Below are positions 17,094 to 26,321 of a stretch of DNA of 38,517 nucleotides, in pieces. Each line of letters begins with the position of its first letter. Position 1 is the first letter of the stretch. The stretch is from Burkholderiales bacterium (GTDB lineage Bacteria; Pseudomonadota; Gammaproteobacteria; Burkholderiales; Burkholderiaceae_C), in contig JANXWR010000134.1 in assembly GCA_025351025.1 (NCBI GenBank), positions 1-38,517 on the forward strand, in the 5' to 3' direction. A program made the position numbers and the translations under genes. The notes beneath the pieces were generated by a model that was given only the letters and a program-made list of their open reading frames with translations, searched no databases and was not told the DNA's origin.

Positions 17094-18595
17094 CAGTTCT
17101 TCTCTTTAGCGAGGGAGGTGGCGCCTCGGACCGGTGTCGCTTTCCAGAAGTAGCGGCGAAAGCCCCGGTTGCGGTCGAACTCCTTGACCCGGTAGACCAT
17201 GCGCAAAGGCAGGCCGACGGCCAGCTCGCCGACGTCGGTGTCGGTGAATTCCATCAGCACCCGGCCGCCGCCCTCGAAGTCGATGTGGCCGAACTGGAAC
17301 GGCGGGTCGGGCGTATAGCCGAGGAAGTCGGTGGTGTGCGACATGACGTGCGCCGGCAGGTCGGCCAGGCTGGTCGTCTGCTGGGTGTCCTGGGTGCGGC
17401 ACTCGGGGTTCACGCACACACGCGTACGCGGGACCTGCACCGTGCCGCAGGCGCTGCATCGGCCGCCTTCGAAGCGCGATGCGCGCGCATGGTCGCGCCA
17501 GGCCGCGGTGAGCGCGGTCTTGTTGTCCATCTCGGCACGCATGCCCCAGGCCAGGTCGATCTGGCCGGTGAACGACAGGTACTTCAGGTAGTTGTTTTCC
17601 GGCTGACCGGCATCGGGCACGTCGCCGGGGCACGGCGCCGCCGTGCGGCGCAACAGCAACGCGTCGCAGCCGCTGCCAAAGGCAGCGACCATGATCAGGG
17701 CGCCCGGCGCGGCCGCGCGCAAGGCGATGTCGAGCATGGCCAGAGGCTGCGCGCTGCCCAGGTCGCCGACCGTGCCGTGCTCGGCCGAGACGACCGCGGC
17801 GGCGCCGATGCCGAGCCGCTTGGCGACGGCCTCGTTGACGCGCGCCAGCGGCGCCGGCATGACGAAGTGGGCGACGTCGGAGACGGCGACGCCGGCGTCG
17901 AGCAGGCACTGGCGGATCGTGCCTGCCGCAATCTTCATGTAGCCCTCGTCGCGCACCCAGCGCTCTTCCCAGGCGTATTCGTGATCGTGGCCGGTCTCGC
18001 GAAAGTGATCGACCAGGTCGGCATATTCGCTTCGGCTCGCCAGCAGCGTCGCGATCGCCGCACCGCTGCCGACGAGCGCGCCGGCGGCGCCATCGCCGAA
18101 GATCATTTCCTGGGCGCTCGCCGGCTGCGCGATGCGCCGCTCGGCGGCGAGCAGCATCTGCGTCGTGCTGCTGGCGGGGCGGCGCATTGCCGTCGCCAGC
18201 TCGGTGAGCGCGGCGCGGCCGCTCGAGGTCGCGTCGCGCAACACGGCCGAAGTGGCGAGGCCGAGCGCCGAGGCGACGATGCCGGCATTGAGCCGTTCGG
18301 CGAACGGCAAGGTGGTGGAGACCAGCGTCAGCTCTTCGGCCGCGACGGATGGGCTCGCACGCAGCAATTGCCGACCGGCCTCGACCGACATCGTCACGGT
18401 GTCTTCGTCCCAGTTCGCGATCGCGCGTCGGCCCTTGGCGAGCGAGCGCAGGCCGGGGGCCATCCACTGATGCCGGGCCAGCACTTCGCTGCGATCGAGG
18501 CGCAGCCGAGGCACGTAGCGGGTGGTGGCCAGCAGGCCGTGTTCCGCGGGTTCGTTCATGTCGGCGGGGGTCGGTACGGCAGGCGATGCATTCAT
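17093..18595 (-). CDS. HMG-CoA synthase/KAS III-like domain fused to Zn-ribbon + DUF35 OB-fold domain
   Basis: N-terminal thiolase-superfamily fold (TLVSTTLPF, FGDGAAGALVGSG, SAEHGTVGDLGSAQPLAMLDIAL); C-terminal FEGGRCSACGTVQVPRTRVCVNPECRTQDTQQ zinc ribbon and GHIDFEGGGRVLMEFTDTDVGELAVGLPLRMVYRV OB fold. Start uncertain (18607, 18595 or 18559). Confidence 0.85.
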   Translation of the reverse strand: MNASPAVPTPADMNEPAEHGLLATTRYVPRLRLDRSEVLARHQWMAPGLRSLAKGRRAIANWDEDTVTMSVEAGRQLLRASPSVAAEELTLVSTTLPFAERLNAGIVASALGLATSAVLRDATSSGRAALTELATAMRRPASSTTQMLLAAERRIAQPASAQEMIFGDGAAGALVGSGAAIATLLASRSEYADLVDHFRETGHDHEYAWEERWVRDEGYMKIAAGTIRQCLLDAGVAVSDVAHFVMPAPLARVNEAVAKRLGIGAAAVVSAEHGTVGDLGSAQPLAMLDIALRAAAPGALIMVAAFGSGCDALLLRRTAAPCPGDVPDAGQPENNYLKYLSFTGQIDLAWGMRAEMDNKTALTAAWRDHARASRFEGGRCSACGTVQVPRTRVCVNPECRTQDTQQTTSLADLPAHVMSHTTDFLGYTPDPPFQFGHIDFEGGGRVLMEFTDTDVGELAVGLPLRMVYRVKEFDRNRGFRRYFWKATPVRGATSLAKEKN

Positions 18596-18773
18596 GACGT
18601 GATACATGATACGCTAGCGAACGATCAGACGACAACCTGTGGAGGGCGGCGCGCGCAGAGGGTTTTCCCCGGGGTGCGAGCGGTCCGTGAGGACACGGCG
18701 CTGCCTCCGGTCAGACACACTTTCGAATCCGCCGGGCCCCTCCCCACGTCCCGACACCGAGGAGAAAAAGACC

Positions 18774-19688
18774 ATGACCCGATTGCTGGAAGACAAGGTC
18801 GCGCTGATCACCGGCGGCGGTCGCGGCGTCGGCCGCGGCATCGCGCTGGCCATGGCGGAGGCCGGCGCCCGCGTCGTCGTCAACGACATCGGCGCGACGC
18901 TCGACGGCAAGCCCGGCGACGAGCAGCCGGCCCACGAAGTCGTGGCGCAGATCGAGAAGATGGGAGGCAAGGCGATCGTCGACGGCGGCTCCGTCGCCGA
19001 CTGGGGCGCCGCGCACAAGATGGTCGAGGCGGCGCTGAACGCCTTCGGCCGGATCGACATCGTCGTCAACAACGCCGGCATCCTGCGCGATGCGATGTTC
19101 CACCGCATGAGCGAGCCCGAGTTCGACGACGTCATCGCGGTTCACCTCAAGGGCAGCTTCAACGTCAGCCGCGCCGCGGCGCCGCATTTCAAGGCTCAGG
19201 GCAGCGGCTGCTACGTGCACATGACCTCGACCTCCGGCTTGATCGGCAATTTCGGCCAGGCCAACTACAGCGCCGCGAAGCTCGGCATCGTCGGCCTGTC
19301 GAAGTCGATCGCCCTCGACATGCAGCGGTTCGGCGTGCGTTCGAACTCGGTCGCGCCGTTCGCCTGGACGCGCATGATCGACTCGATCCCGAGCGAGACC
19401 GAAGAGCAGAAGAAGCGCGTCGAGGGCCTGAAGAAGCTCGTACCGGAACGCGTCGCCCCCTTCGTCGTCGGCCTCTGCGCCGACGCCGCCAGCGACGTGA
19501 CTGGCCAGATCTTCGGCGTGCGCAACAACGAGATCTTCCTGTTCAGCCAGCCACGGCCGATCCGCAGCGCCCATTGCGGCGACGGCTGGACGGCGCAGGG
19601 GGTGCTCGACACCGCGCTCCCGATGCTGCGCGCCGGCTTCTTCGGCCTGGAACGCTCGAGCGACGTCTTTACCTGGGATCCGGTGTAG
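18774..19688 (+). CDS. SDR family 3-hydroxyacyl-CoA dehydrogenase-like (MFE-2 / 17beta-HSD4-type dehydrogenase domain)
   Basis: MTRLLEDKVALITGGGRGVGRGIALAMAEAGARVVVNDIGATLDGKPGDEQPAHEVVAQIEKMGGKAIVDGGSVADWGAA, NNAGILRDAMFHRMSEPEFDDVI; GGAG-type RBS just upstream. Confidence 0.88.
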   Translation: MTRLLEDKVALITGGGRGVGRGIALAMAEAGARVVVNDIGATLDGKPGDEQPAHEVVAQIEKMGGKAIVDGGSVADWGAAHKMVEAALNAFGRIDIVVNNAGILRDAMFHRMSEPEFDDVIAVHLKGSFNVSRAAAPHFKAQGSGCYVHMTSTSGLIGNFGQANYSAAKLGIVGLSKSIALDMQRFGVRSNSVAPFAWTRMIDSIPSETEEQKKRVEGLKKLVPERVAPFVVGLCADAASDVTGQIFGVRNNEIFLFSQPRPIRSAHCGDGWTAQGVLDTALPMLRAGFFGLERSSDVFTWDPV

Positions 19689-19731
19689 ACGCCGGTGACA
19701 GTGGTCCGAGCAGGCCCCTAGGGTTTCTCCG

Positions 19732-19776
19732 TTGACGGGTGCAGGTCATCATCATCATAATACTTACCATACGGTA
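19732..19776 (+). promoter_or_regulatory. Putative sigma70-type promoter with overlapping/downstream operator-like inverted repeat ahead of the aliA-like gene
   Basis: TTGACG (19732-19737), 18-bp spacer, CATAAT (19756-19761), then TACC-ATAC-GGTA (19765-19776). Confidence 0.5.
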
Positions 19777-19832
19777 GTGAACTAAATAGTCCGGCTGCGA
19801 TTGGCAAGGTCGGCGACCGCAGGAGACTCGGC

Positions 19833-21473
19833 ATGACGGTGCAGGCCTTCGACCTCGTTGCCCATGGGCGCGCGATGCGCGCCGGCGGCTTCTGGGTCGA
19901 CCGGACGATCGATGAATACCTCGTCGAGGCGATCGCGAGGACGCCCGGCAAGTCGGCCGTGATCGGCTACCGCGTCGACCGCCCGACGCCAACGCGCCTC
20001 AGCTATGCCGAGCTCGGCGACAAGGTGGCGCGGGCCGCCGCCGCTCTGCGCCGGCTCGGCGTCGGGCGGGGCGACGTCATCGCCGTGCAGCTGCCGAACT
20101 GGTGGGAGTTCGTGGTCGTGGCGCTGGCCGGCGGGCGGCTAGGGGCCGTCGTCAATCCGCTGATGCCGATCTTTCGCGAGCGCGAGCTCGGCTTCATGCT
20201 CGGCTTCGCCGAAGCCAAGGTTCTGGTCGTTCCCAGGCTGTTCCGCGGCTTCGGCCACGAGGCCATGGCCGCCGGCATGCGTGCCGATCTGCCCAAGCTC
20301 GAGCACCTGATCGTTGTCGATGGCGAGGGCGAGAACGCCTTCGAGCGCCTGCTTCTCAGTGGCGAGGATCGGGTCGAGGCGCCGGCCCGCCTCGCCGACT
20401 CGGCGCTGCAGCCGGGTGATCTCGCGGTGATGATGTTCACCTCGGGAACGACCGGCTCGCCCAAGGGCGTGATGCACACGTCGAACACCTTGATCGCCTG
20501 CACCAACTCGCTCAGCGGGCGGTTCCACCTGAGCAGCGACGACGTGATGCTCGCCTGCTCGCCGGTCGGCCACATGACCGGCTATGCGGCGGTGATGGTG
20601 CTGGCCGTCCGCCTTGGCGCCACCACCGTGCTGCAGGACGTCTGGGAGGTGAAGAGGGGCGTCACCATCATGGCCGACGAAGGCGTGACCTATACCGCCG
20701 CGTCGACGCCATTTCTGACCGACATCTGCGATGCGGTCGCTTCCGGCTCGCCACGGCCGTCCAGGCTGCGCTCGTTCCTGTGCGGCGGCGCGCCGATTCC
20801 GCCGGTGCTGATCGAGCGCGCGGCGCGCGAGCTCGACCTGAAGGTGTGCTCGCTCTGGGGCATGACCGAGTCGCTGTCGAGCACACTGACCGAGCCGGAG
20901 CGCGCCGCCGAGAAGTCGTCGACGACCGACGGCCGCGCCCTCGAAGGCGTCGACGTGCGCATCATCGATTTCGAAGGCAAGCCGCTGCCGCTCGGCGAGA
21001 CCGGGCGCCTGATGGTGCGCGGCGCGCAGCTCTTCGCTGGTTACTACAAGCGGCCCGACATCCCCACCTTCGACGCCGACGGCTGGTTCGATACCGGCGA
21101 CCTCGCCTACATGGACGGCGAGGGCTACATTCGCATCAACGGGCGGACCAAGGACGTGCTGATCCGCGGCGGCGAGAACGTGCCGGTGTTCGAGATCGAA
21201 AGTCTGTTGCACAAGCATCCGGCGGTGGCCGCGGCGGCGATCGTCGGCTATCCCGACGACCGGCTCGGCGAGCGGGCCTGTGCCTTCGTCGTGCTGCGGC
21301 ACGGAGCGAAGCTGGAGCTGGCCGACGTGCAGTCGTGGATGACCGAATCGAAGGTCGCCAAGCAGTATTGGCCGGAGCGCCTGGCGATCATCGACGACCT
21401 GCCGCGCACCCCCAGCGGCAAGGTCCAGAAGTTCAAGCTGCGCGAGCTCGCCGCCAACCCGTCGCCTACCTGA
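19833..21473 (+). CDS. aliA: AMP-dependent acyl-CoA ligase, cyclohexanecarboxylate-CoA ligase (AliA)-like
   Basis: 546 aa; MMFTSGTTGSPKGVMHTSNT, SLWGMTESLSSTLTEPE, WFDTGDLAYMDGEGYIRINGRTKDVLIRGGENVPVFEIES, PRTPSGKVQKFKLRE; ligase call strong, AliA-specific call by resemblance and context. Confidence 0.75.
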   Translation: MTVQAFDLVAHGRAMRAGGFWVDRTIDEYLVEAIARTPGKSAVIGYRVDRPTPTRLSYAELGDKVARAAAALRRLGVGRGDVIAVQLPNWWEFVVVALAGGRLGAVVNPLMPIFRERELGFMLGFAEAKVLVVPRLFRGFGHEAMAAGMRADLPKLEHLIVVDGEGENAFERLLLSGEDRVEAPARLADSALQPGDLAVMMFTSGTTGSPKGVMHTSNTLIACTNSLSGRFHLSSDDVMLACSPVGHMTGYAAVMVLAVRLGATTVLQDVWEVKRGVTIMADEGVTYTAASTPFLTDICDAVASGSPRPSRLRSFLCGGAPIPPVLIERAARELDLKVCSLWGMTESLSSTLTEPERAAEKSSTTDGRALEGVDVRIIDFEGKPLPLGETGRLMVRGAQLFAGYYKRPDIPTFDADGWFDTGDLAYMDGEGYIRINGRTKDVLIRGGENVPVFEIESLLHKHPAVAAAAIVGYPDDRLGERACAFVVLRHGAKLELADVQSWMTESKVAKQYWPERLAIIDDLPRTPSGKVQKFKLRELAANPSPT

Positions 21474-21484
21474 TCGGGCAGCGA

Positions 21485-22318
21485 TTGAACAGCCCCGCGC
21501 CTGCCACCCCGGCCACGAGCGGTCGCGCCTCCGACACCGGTCTGGCGCTGTCGGTCGAGGGCGTCGACTTGCGCTTCGGCGGCATTCACGCCTTGCGCGG
21601 CGTCTCGTTCTCCGCGGCGCCCGGGCAGATCACGGCGGTGATCGGGCCCAACGGCGCGGGCAAGACCAGCGTCTTCAACACAATCTCGGGCTTCTACCGT
21701 CCTGCGGCCGGCCGCATCGTGCTCGGCGACGAAGACATCACCAACGTGCCGGTGCATGCACGGGCCGCGCGCGGCCTGGCGCGCACGTTCCAGAACATCG
21801 CCCTGTTTCGCGGCCTGACCGTGCTCGAGAACATCAAGCTCGGCGGCCACCACACGATGAAGGCCAACGTCTTTGCGGCGATGGGCTATCTGCGATCGGC
21901 GCGCGACGAGGAGATCGCCCTGCGCGAGGAGGTCGAGCGCAAGGTCATCAATTTCCTCGAGATCGATCACATCCGCCATCAGTCGGTCGATGCCTTGCCC
22001 TACGGCCTGCAAAAGCGCGTCGAGCTGGCGCGGGCGCTGGCGATGCGGCCGCGCGTGCTGCTGCTCGACGAGCCTGTCGCCGGCATGAACCGCGAAGAGA
22101 CCGAGGACATGGCCCGCTACATCCTCGACGTGCAGGAGGAGTGGGGCGTCACCGTGCTGCTGGTCGAGCACGACATGGGCATGGTGATGGACATCTCGAG
22201 TCACATCGCCGTGCTCAACTTCGGCGAGGTGATCGCCAGCGGCACGCCCGCCGAGGTACGCCGCCATCCGCAGGTGATCGAGGCTTACCTCGGCGCAGAT
22301 GCGGGAGTGGCCGCTTGA
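21485..22318 (+). CDS. Branched-chain-amino-acid-type ABC transporter ATP-binding protein (LivG-like)
   Basis: LSVEGVDLRFGGIHALRGVSFSAAPGQITAVIGPNGAGKTSVFNTISGFYRP, RTFQNIALFRGLTVLENI, LPYGLQKRVELARALAMRPRVLLLDEPVAGMN; TTG start assumed. Confidence 0.92.
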   Translation: MNSPAPATPATSGRASDTGLALSVEGVDLRFGGIHALRGVSFSAAPGQITAVIGPNGAGKTSVFNTISGFYRPAAGRIVLGDEDITNVPVHARAARGLARTFQNIALFRGLTVLENIKLGGHHTMKANVFAAMGYLRSARDEEIALREEVERKVINFLEIDHIRHQSVDALPYGLQKRVELARALAMRPRVLLLDEPVAGMNREETEDMARYILDVQEEWGVTVLLVEHDMGMVMDISSHIAVLNFGEVIASGTPAEVRRHPQVIEAYLGADAGVAA

Positions 22319-23187
22319 GCGAGTTTCTCGAGTTCAGCCTGCTCGGCCTGTTGTCCGGTGGCGTGATGGCGCTGATCGCGCTCAGCTTCGTGCTCATCTA
22401 CAAGGGCACCGGCGTCGTCAACTTCGCGGTCGGCGAAGTGATGATGCTCGGCGCCTACATCTACTACGCCGGTGCGGTCACTTTCAGCCTCGCGCCCTGG
22501 CTCGCCTTTGTCATCGCCCTGGCTGTCATCGGCGTGTTCGCGATCGGCGTCGAGCGGGCGGTGCTGCGGCCGCTGTCGGGCCAGCCCGCGGTGTCGGTGC
22601 TGATGGCGACGATCGGCATCGCCAGCATCATCCACGGCAGCGTCGAGGCGATCTGGGGCGGCGACACGTTTTCGCCGCCGACGCTTTTGCCGCGCACGCC
22701 CGTGAACATGGGCGAGATCCTGATTCCCGGCACTGTGCTCGGCAACTTCGCGGTTGCCGCGGTGCTGATCGGCGCCTTCCTCGCCTTCTTCCGCTATTCG
22801 AAGACCGGCATCGCGCTTCGTGCCACGGCCAGCGACCCGGTCACCGCCGCCACGCTCGGCATCAACATCAACTATTCCCAGCGCCTGACCTGGGTCCTCT
22901 CGGGACTGGTCGGCACGGTGGCGGGCGTGCTCATCGCCAGCTCCGCGGGCCTCTCGCCCTTGCTGGCCTCGGCGGCGCTCAGCGTGTTCGCGGCGATCAT
23001 CCTCGGCGGCCTCGACAGCATCCTCGGCGCCATCGTCGCCAGCCTGCTGATCGGCTGGGTCGAGTCGGTTTCGGCCGGCTACCTGGGTGGCAAGTCGCGC
23101 GACGTCGTGCCCTACGTGGTGGTGCTGGCGATCCTCGTCGTCAAGCCCTACGGCATCTTCGGCACCCGAACCATCGAAAGGCTTTGA
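22315..23187 (+). CDS. Liv-type ABC transporter permease (LivH-like)
   Basis: LSEFLEFSLLGLLSGGVMALIALSFVLIYKGTGVVNFAVGEVMMLGAY..., RATASDPVTAATLGININ; TTG start overlapping the upstream stop. Confidence 0.92.
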   Translation: MSEFLEFSLLGLLSGGVMALIALSFVLIYKGTGVVNFAVGEVMMLGAYIYYAGAVTFSLAPWLAFVIALAVIGVFAIGVERAVLRPLSGQPAVSVLMATIGIASIIHGSVEAIWGGDTFSPPTLLPRTPVNMGEILIPGTVLGNFAVAAVLIGAFLAFFRYSKTGIALRATASDPVTAATLGININYSQRLTWVLSGLVGTVAGVLIASSAGLSPLLASAALSVFAAIILGGLDSILGAIVASLLIGWVESVSAGYLGGKSRDVVPYVVVLAILVVKPYGIFGTRTIERL

Positions 23188-23188
23188 G

Positions 23189-24229
23189 GTGCGCACCGGC
23201 GTCTTGCACGAATCCTTCGCTTCCGAGCAGAAGCTCTGGGAATCACCGACGACGCGCGTCTGGATGCTCGCGTTCACGGTCGGCCTGTTCTCGCTGCCGC
23301 TGTGGGGCGGCGACTACGTGCTGGCGATCGCCTGCATCGTCGGCATCCACGTGATCGCCACCGTGGGCCTGAACCTGACCACCGGCAACGCCGGCCTGAT
23401 CTCGCTCAGCCACGGCGCTTTTCTCGGCGTCGGCTGCTACACCGTCGCCTGGCTCGGCAAGCACGGCGTGCCGTTCTACATCACGCTGCCGGCGGCCGGC
23501 TTAGTGAGCGCCTTCCTCGGCGTCATCGTCGGCCTGCCGAGCCTGCGCGTGAAAGGCCTGTACCTGGCCATCGCCACGTTGGCGGCGCACTTCATCCTGA
23601 CCTTCGTCTTTCGCGAATGGGACAGCGTCACCGGGGGCGTGTCGGGCACCTCGATCCCGCGCGCCAACCTGTTCGGCTTCCAGTTCATCGGCGACGGGCG
23701 CAACTTCTACCTGATCTTCGCCTGCGCCTTCGTCATGGCGATCGGTGCGCGCAACCTCGGCCGCACCCACATCGGCCGCGCCCTGGTGGCGGTGCGCGAC
23801 CGCGACATCTCGGCCGAAATCCTCGGCGTGCACCTGTTGCGCACCAAGCTGCTGGCCTTCGCCGTCGGCGCCTTCTACGCCGGCGTCGCCGGCGGCCTGC
23901 TCGGCTACTTCTACGGCAACATCACGCCCGACTACTTCGTGCTGACGCTCTCGGTCTTCTACCTGGCGGCGGTGATCGTCGGCGGCCTGGGCACGGTGCT
24001 CGGCAGCGTGCTCGGCGCCGCCTTCATGACCTTCGTGCCCGAGCTCCTGCGCCTGCTCGCGCAGGCCAGCTCGGGCTGGTTTCCCGGCATCGCCGGGCTG
24101 GTGCTGCCGATGGGCCAGGTCGTCTTCGGCCTGCTCATCATCGTCTTTCTGATCTTCGAGCCGCACGGCCTGGCCGCCATCTGGGCGCGCGTGCGGCGTA
24201 CCTTCCATCTCTGGCCGTTTCGCACGTGA
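23189..24229 (+). CDS. Liv-type ABC transporter permease (LivM-like)
   Basis: GLNLTTGNAGLISLSHGAFLGVGCYTVAWL, GLPSLRVKGLYLAIATLAAHFIL, VAVRDRDISAEILGVHLLRTKLLAF; GTG start. Confidence 0.92.
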   Translation: MRTGVLHESFASEQKLWESPTTRVWMLAFTVGLFSLPLWGGDYVLAIACIVGIHVIATVGLNLTTGNAGLISLSHGAFLGVGCYTVAWLGKHGVPFYITLPAAGLVSAFLGVIVGLPSLRVKGLYLAIATLAAHFILTFVFREWDSVTGGVSGTSIPRANLFGFQFIGDGRNFYLIFACAFVMAIGARNLGRTHIGRALVAVRDRDISAEILGVHLLRTKLLAFAVGAFYAGVAGGLLGYFYGNITPDYFVLTLSVFYLAAVIVGGLGTVLGSVLGAAFMTFVPELLRLLAQASSGWFPGIAGLVLPMGQVVFGLLIIVFLIFEPHGLAAIWARVRRTFHLWPFRT

Positions 24230-24275
24230 ACGGCGCGCCCGTCCGGAATTCTTTCGATCCCACAAGGAGACTCGC

Positions 24276-25481
24276 ATGACCGACATCAACCGCCGCACCG
24301 TCGTCCAGGCCCTCGGCGCCGCCGCCACGATCGGGCCGCTCTCGATCGGCTCGTCCTGGGCGCAGGCGCAGAAGGGCGACATCGTCATCGGCGCCGGCCA
24401 GCCGATCACCGGCGTGTTCGCGTTCGCCGGCGTGGCGATGAACAACGGCCTCAACGACTTCGTGCAATGGAAGAACGCGAACGGCGGTGTCCAGGGAAGG
24501 AAGCTCCGCTACGTCGTCGAGGACAGCGGCTTCAAGGTCGACCAGTCGGCGGCGATCTTCAAGAAGATCATGGCCAGCGAGAAGCCCTCCTTCTACTACT
24601 GCGACGGCACGCCGTCGGTCAAGGCCGTGGCGCAGGACGCGATCGCCTCGAACCACGTCATGACTTCGTCGACCTCGCTTGCCACCGCGGTGGCCGATCC
24701 GGTCAACATGCCGCAGCACATCGTGCCGGGCGCGACCTATCCGCGCCTGCACGAGGTGCTGATGGAGTACATCGCGCGCTCCTCGCGCGGCGCCGCGGCC
24801 AAGCCCAAGATCGCCTACGTCTACGCCGACACCGAGTTCGGCCGCGACGGTATTCCCGGCGGCAAGGCGCGCGCCGAAAAGCTCGGCCTGCCGATCGTCG
24901 CCGAGATCGTCACCAAGCAGTCGGGCGTCGACGTCACCACCGAGGTGGCGCAGCTGCGCCGCGCCAAGCCCGACATCGTCATCTTCCAGGGCTACATCCT
25001 GGCGCCCATGCCCGAGTTCGTGCGCCAGATGCGCGAGGCCGGCATGAGCCCGCAGATCATGGGCACGGCCTGGGGCCTCGACAAGCCGGCCTACGACGCG
25101 CTGGCTGGGCTCGGCGTTCGACTGACGGGCGTCAGCGCCTACCGCTACGGCCATGAGACCGACGCGCCGATGATCAACACGATGCGCGAGTACCTGGCCA
25201 AGAACCGGCCGGAAGTGAAGAACATCTCGCCGTTCTACGTGTCGACCTGGCTGACCGGCATGATCTTCGCCGAGATCGCCGACCGCTGCGTGAAGGCCAA
25301 CAAGCCCTTGCTGCTGCCCAACATGAAGGCCGCGCTCGAGTCGATGAAGGAGTGGGACAGCGGCGGCATCAGCGGCCTGCTCGTCGACCTGAGCTCGCAC
25401 CAGATTCCGGCCGGGCGCATGTACAGCTACGACCCGGACAAGAAGTCGATGGAGGCGGCGAGCGGCTGGATCAAGGTCTGA
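24276..25481 (+). CDS. ABC transporter substrate-binding protein (LivK/Peripla_BP_6-like) with twin-arginine-like leader
   Basis: MTDINRRTVVQALGAAATIGPLSIGSSWAQAQKGDIVIGAGQPITGVFAFAGVAMNNGLNDFVQWKNANGGVQGRKLRYVVEDSGFK. Confidence 0.93.
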   Translation: MTDINRRTVVQALGAAATIGPLSIGSSWAQAQKGDIVIGAGQPITGVFAFAGVAMNNGLNDFVQWKNANGGVQGRKLRYVVEDSGFKVDQSAAIFKKIMASEKPSFYYCDGTPSVKAVAQDAIASNHVMTSSTSLATAVADPVNMPQHIVPGATYPRLHEVLMEYIARSSRGAAAKPKIAYVYADTEFGRDGIPGGKARAEKLGLPIVAEIVTKQSGVDVTTEVAQLRRAKPDIVIFQGYILAPMPEFVRQMREAGMSPQIMGTAWGLDKPAYDALAGLGVRLTGVSAYRYGHETDAPMINTMREYLAKNRPEVKNISPFYVSTWLTGMIFAEIADRCVKANKPLLLPNMKAALESMKEWDSGGISGLLVDLSSHQIPAGRMYSYDPDKKSMEAASGWIKV

Positions 25482-25500
25482 TCGCGGCAGGAGCCCAGGC

Positions 25501-26310
<810 letters not shown>

Positions 26311-26321
26311 GCGAGCGATCC

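Noticed and set aside
8979-18595. Steroid or bile-acid side-chain/ring degradation cluster
   Set aside because: Thiolase/DUF35/MaoC genes also occur in steroid loci, but no steroid ring-cleavage enzymes (Hsa, KstD, Ksh, IpdAB) are present, whereas BadH/BadI-like enzymes are.
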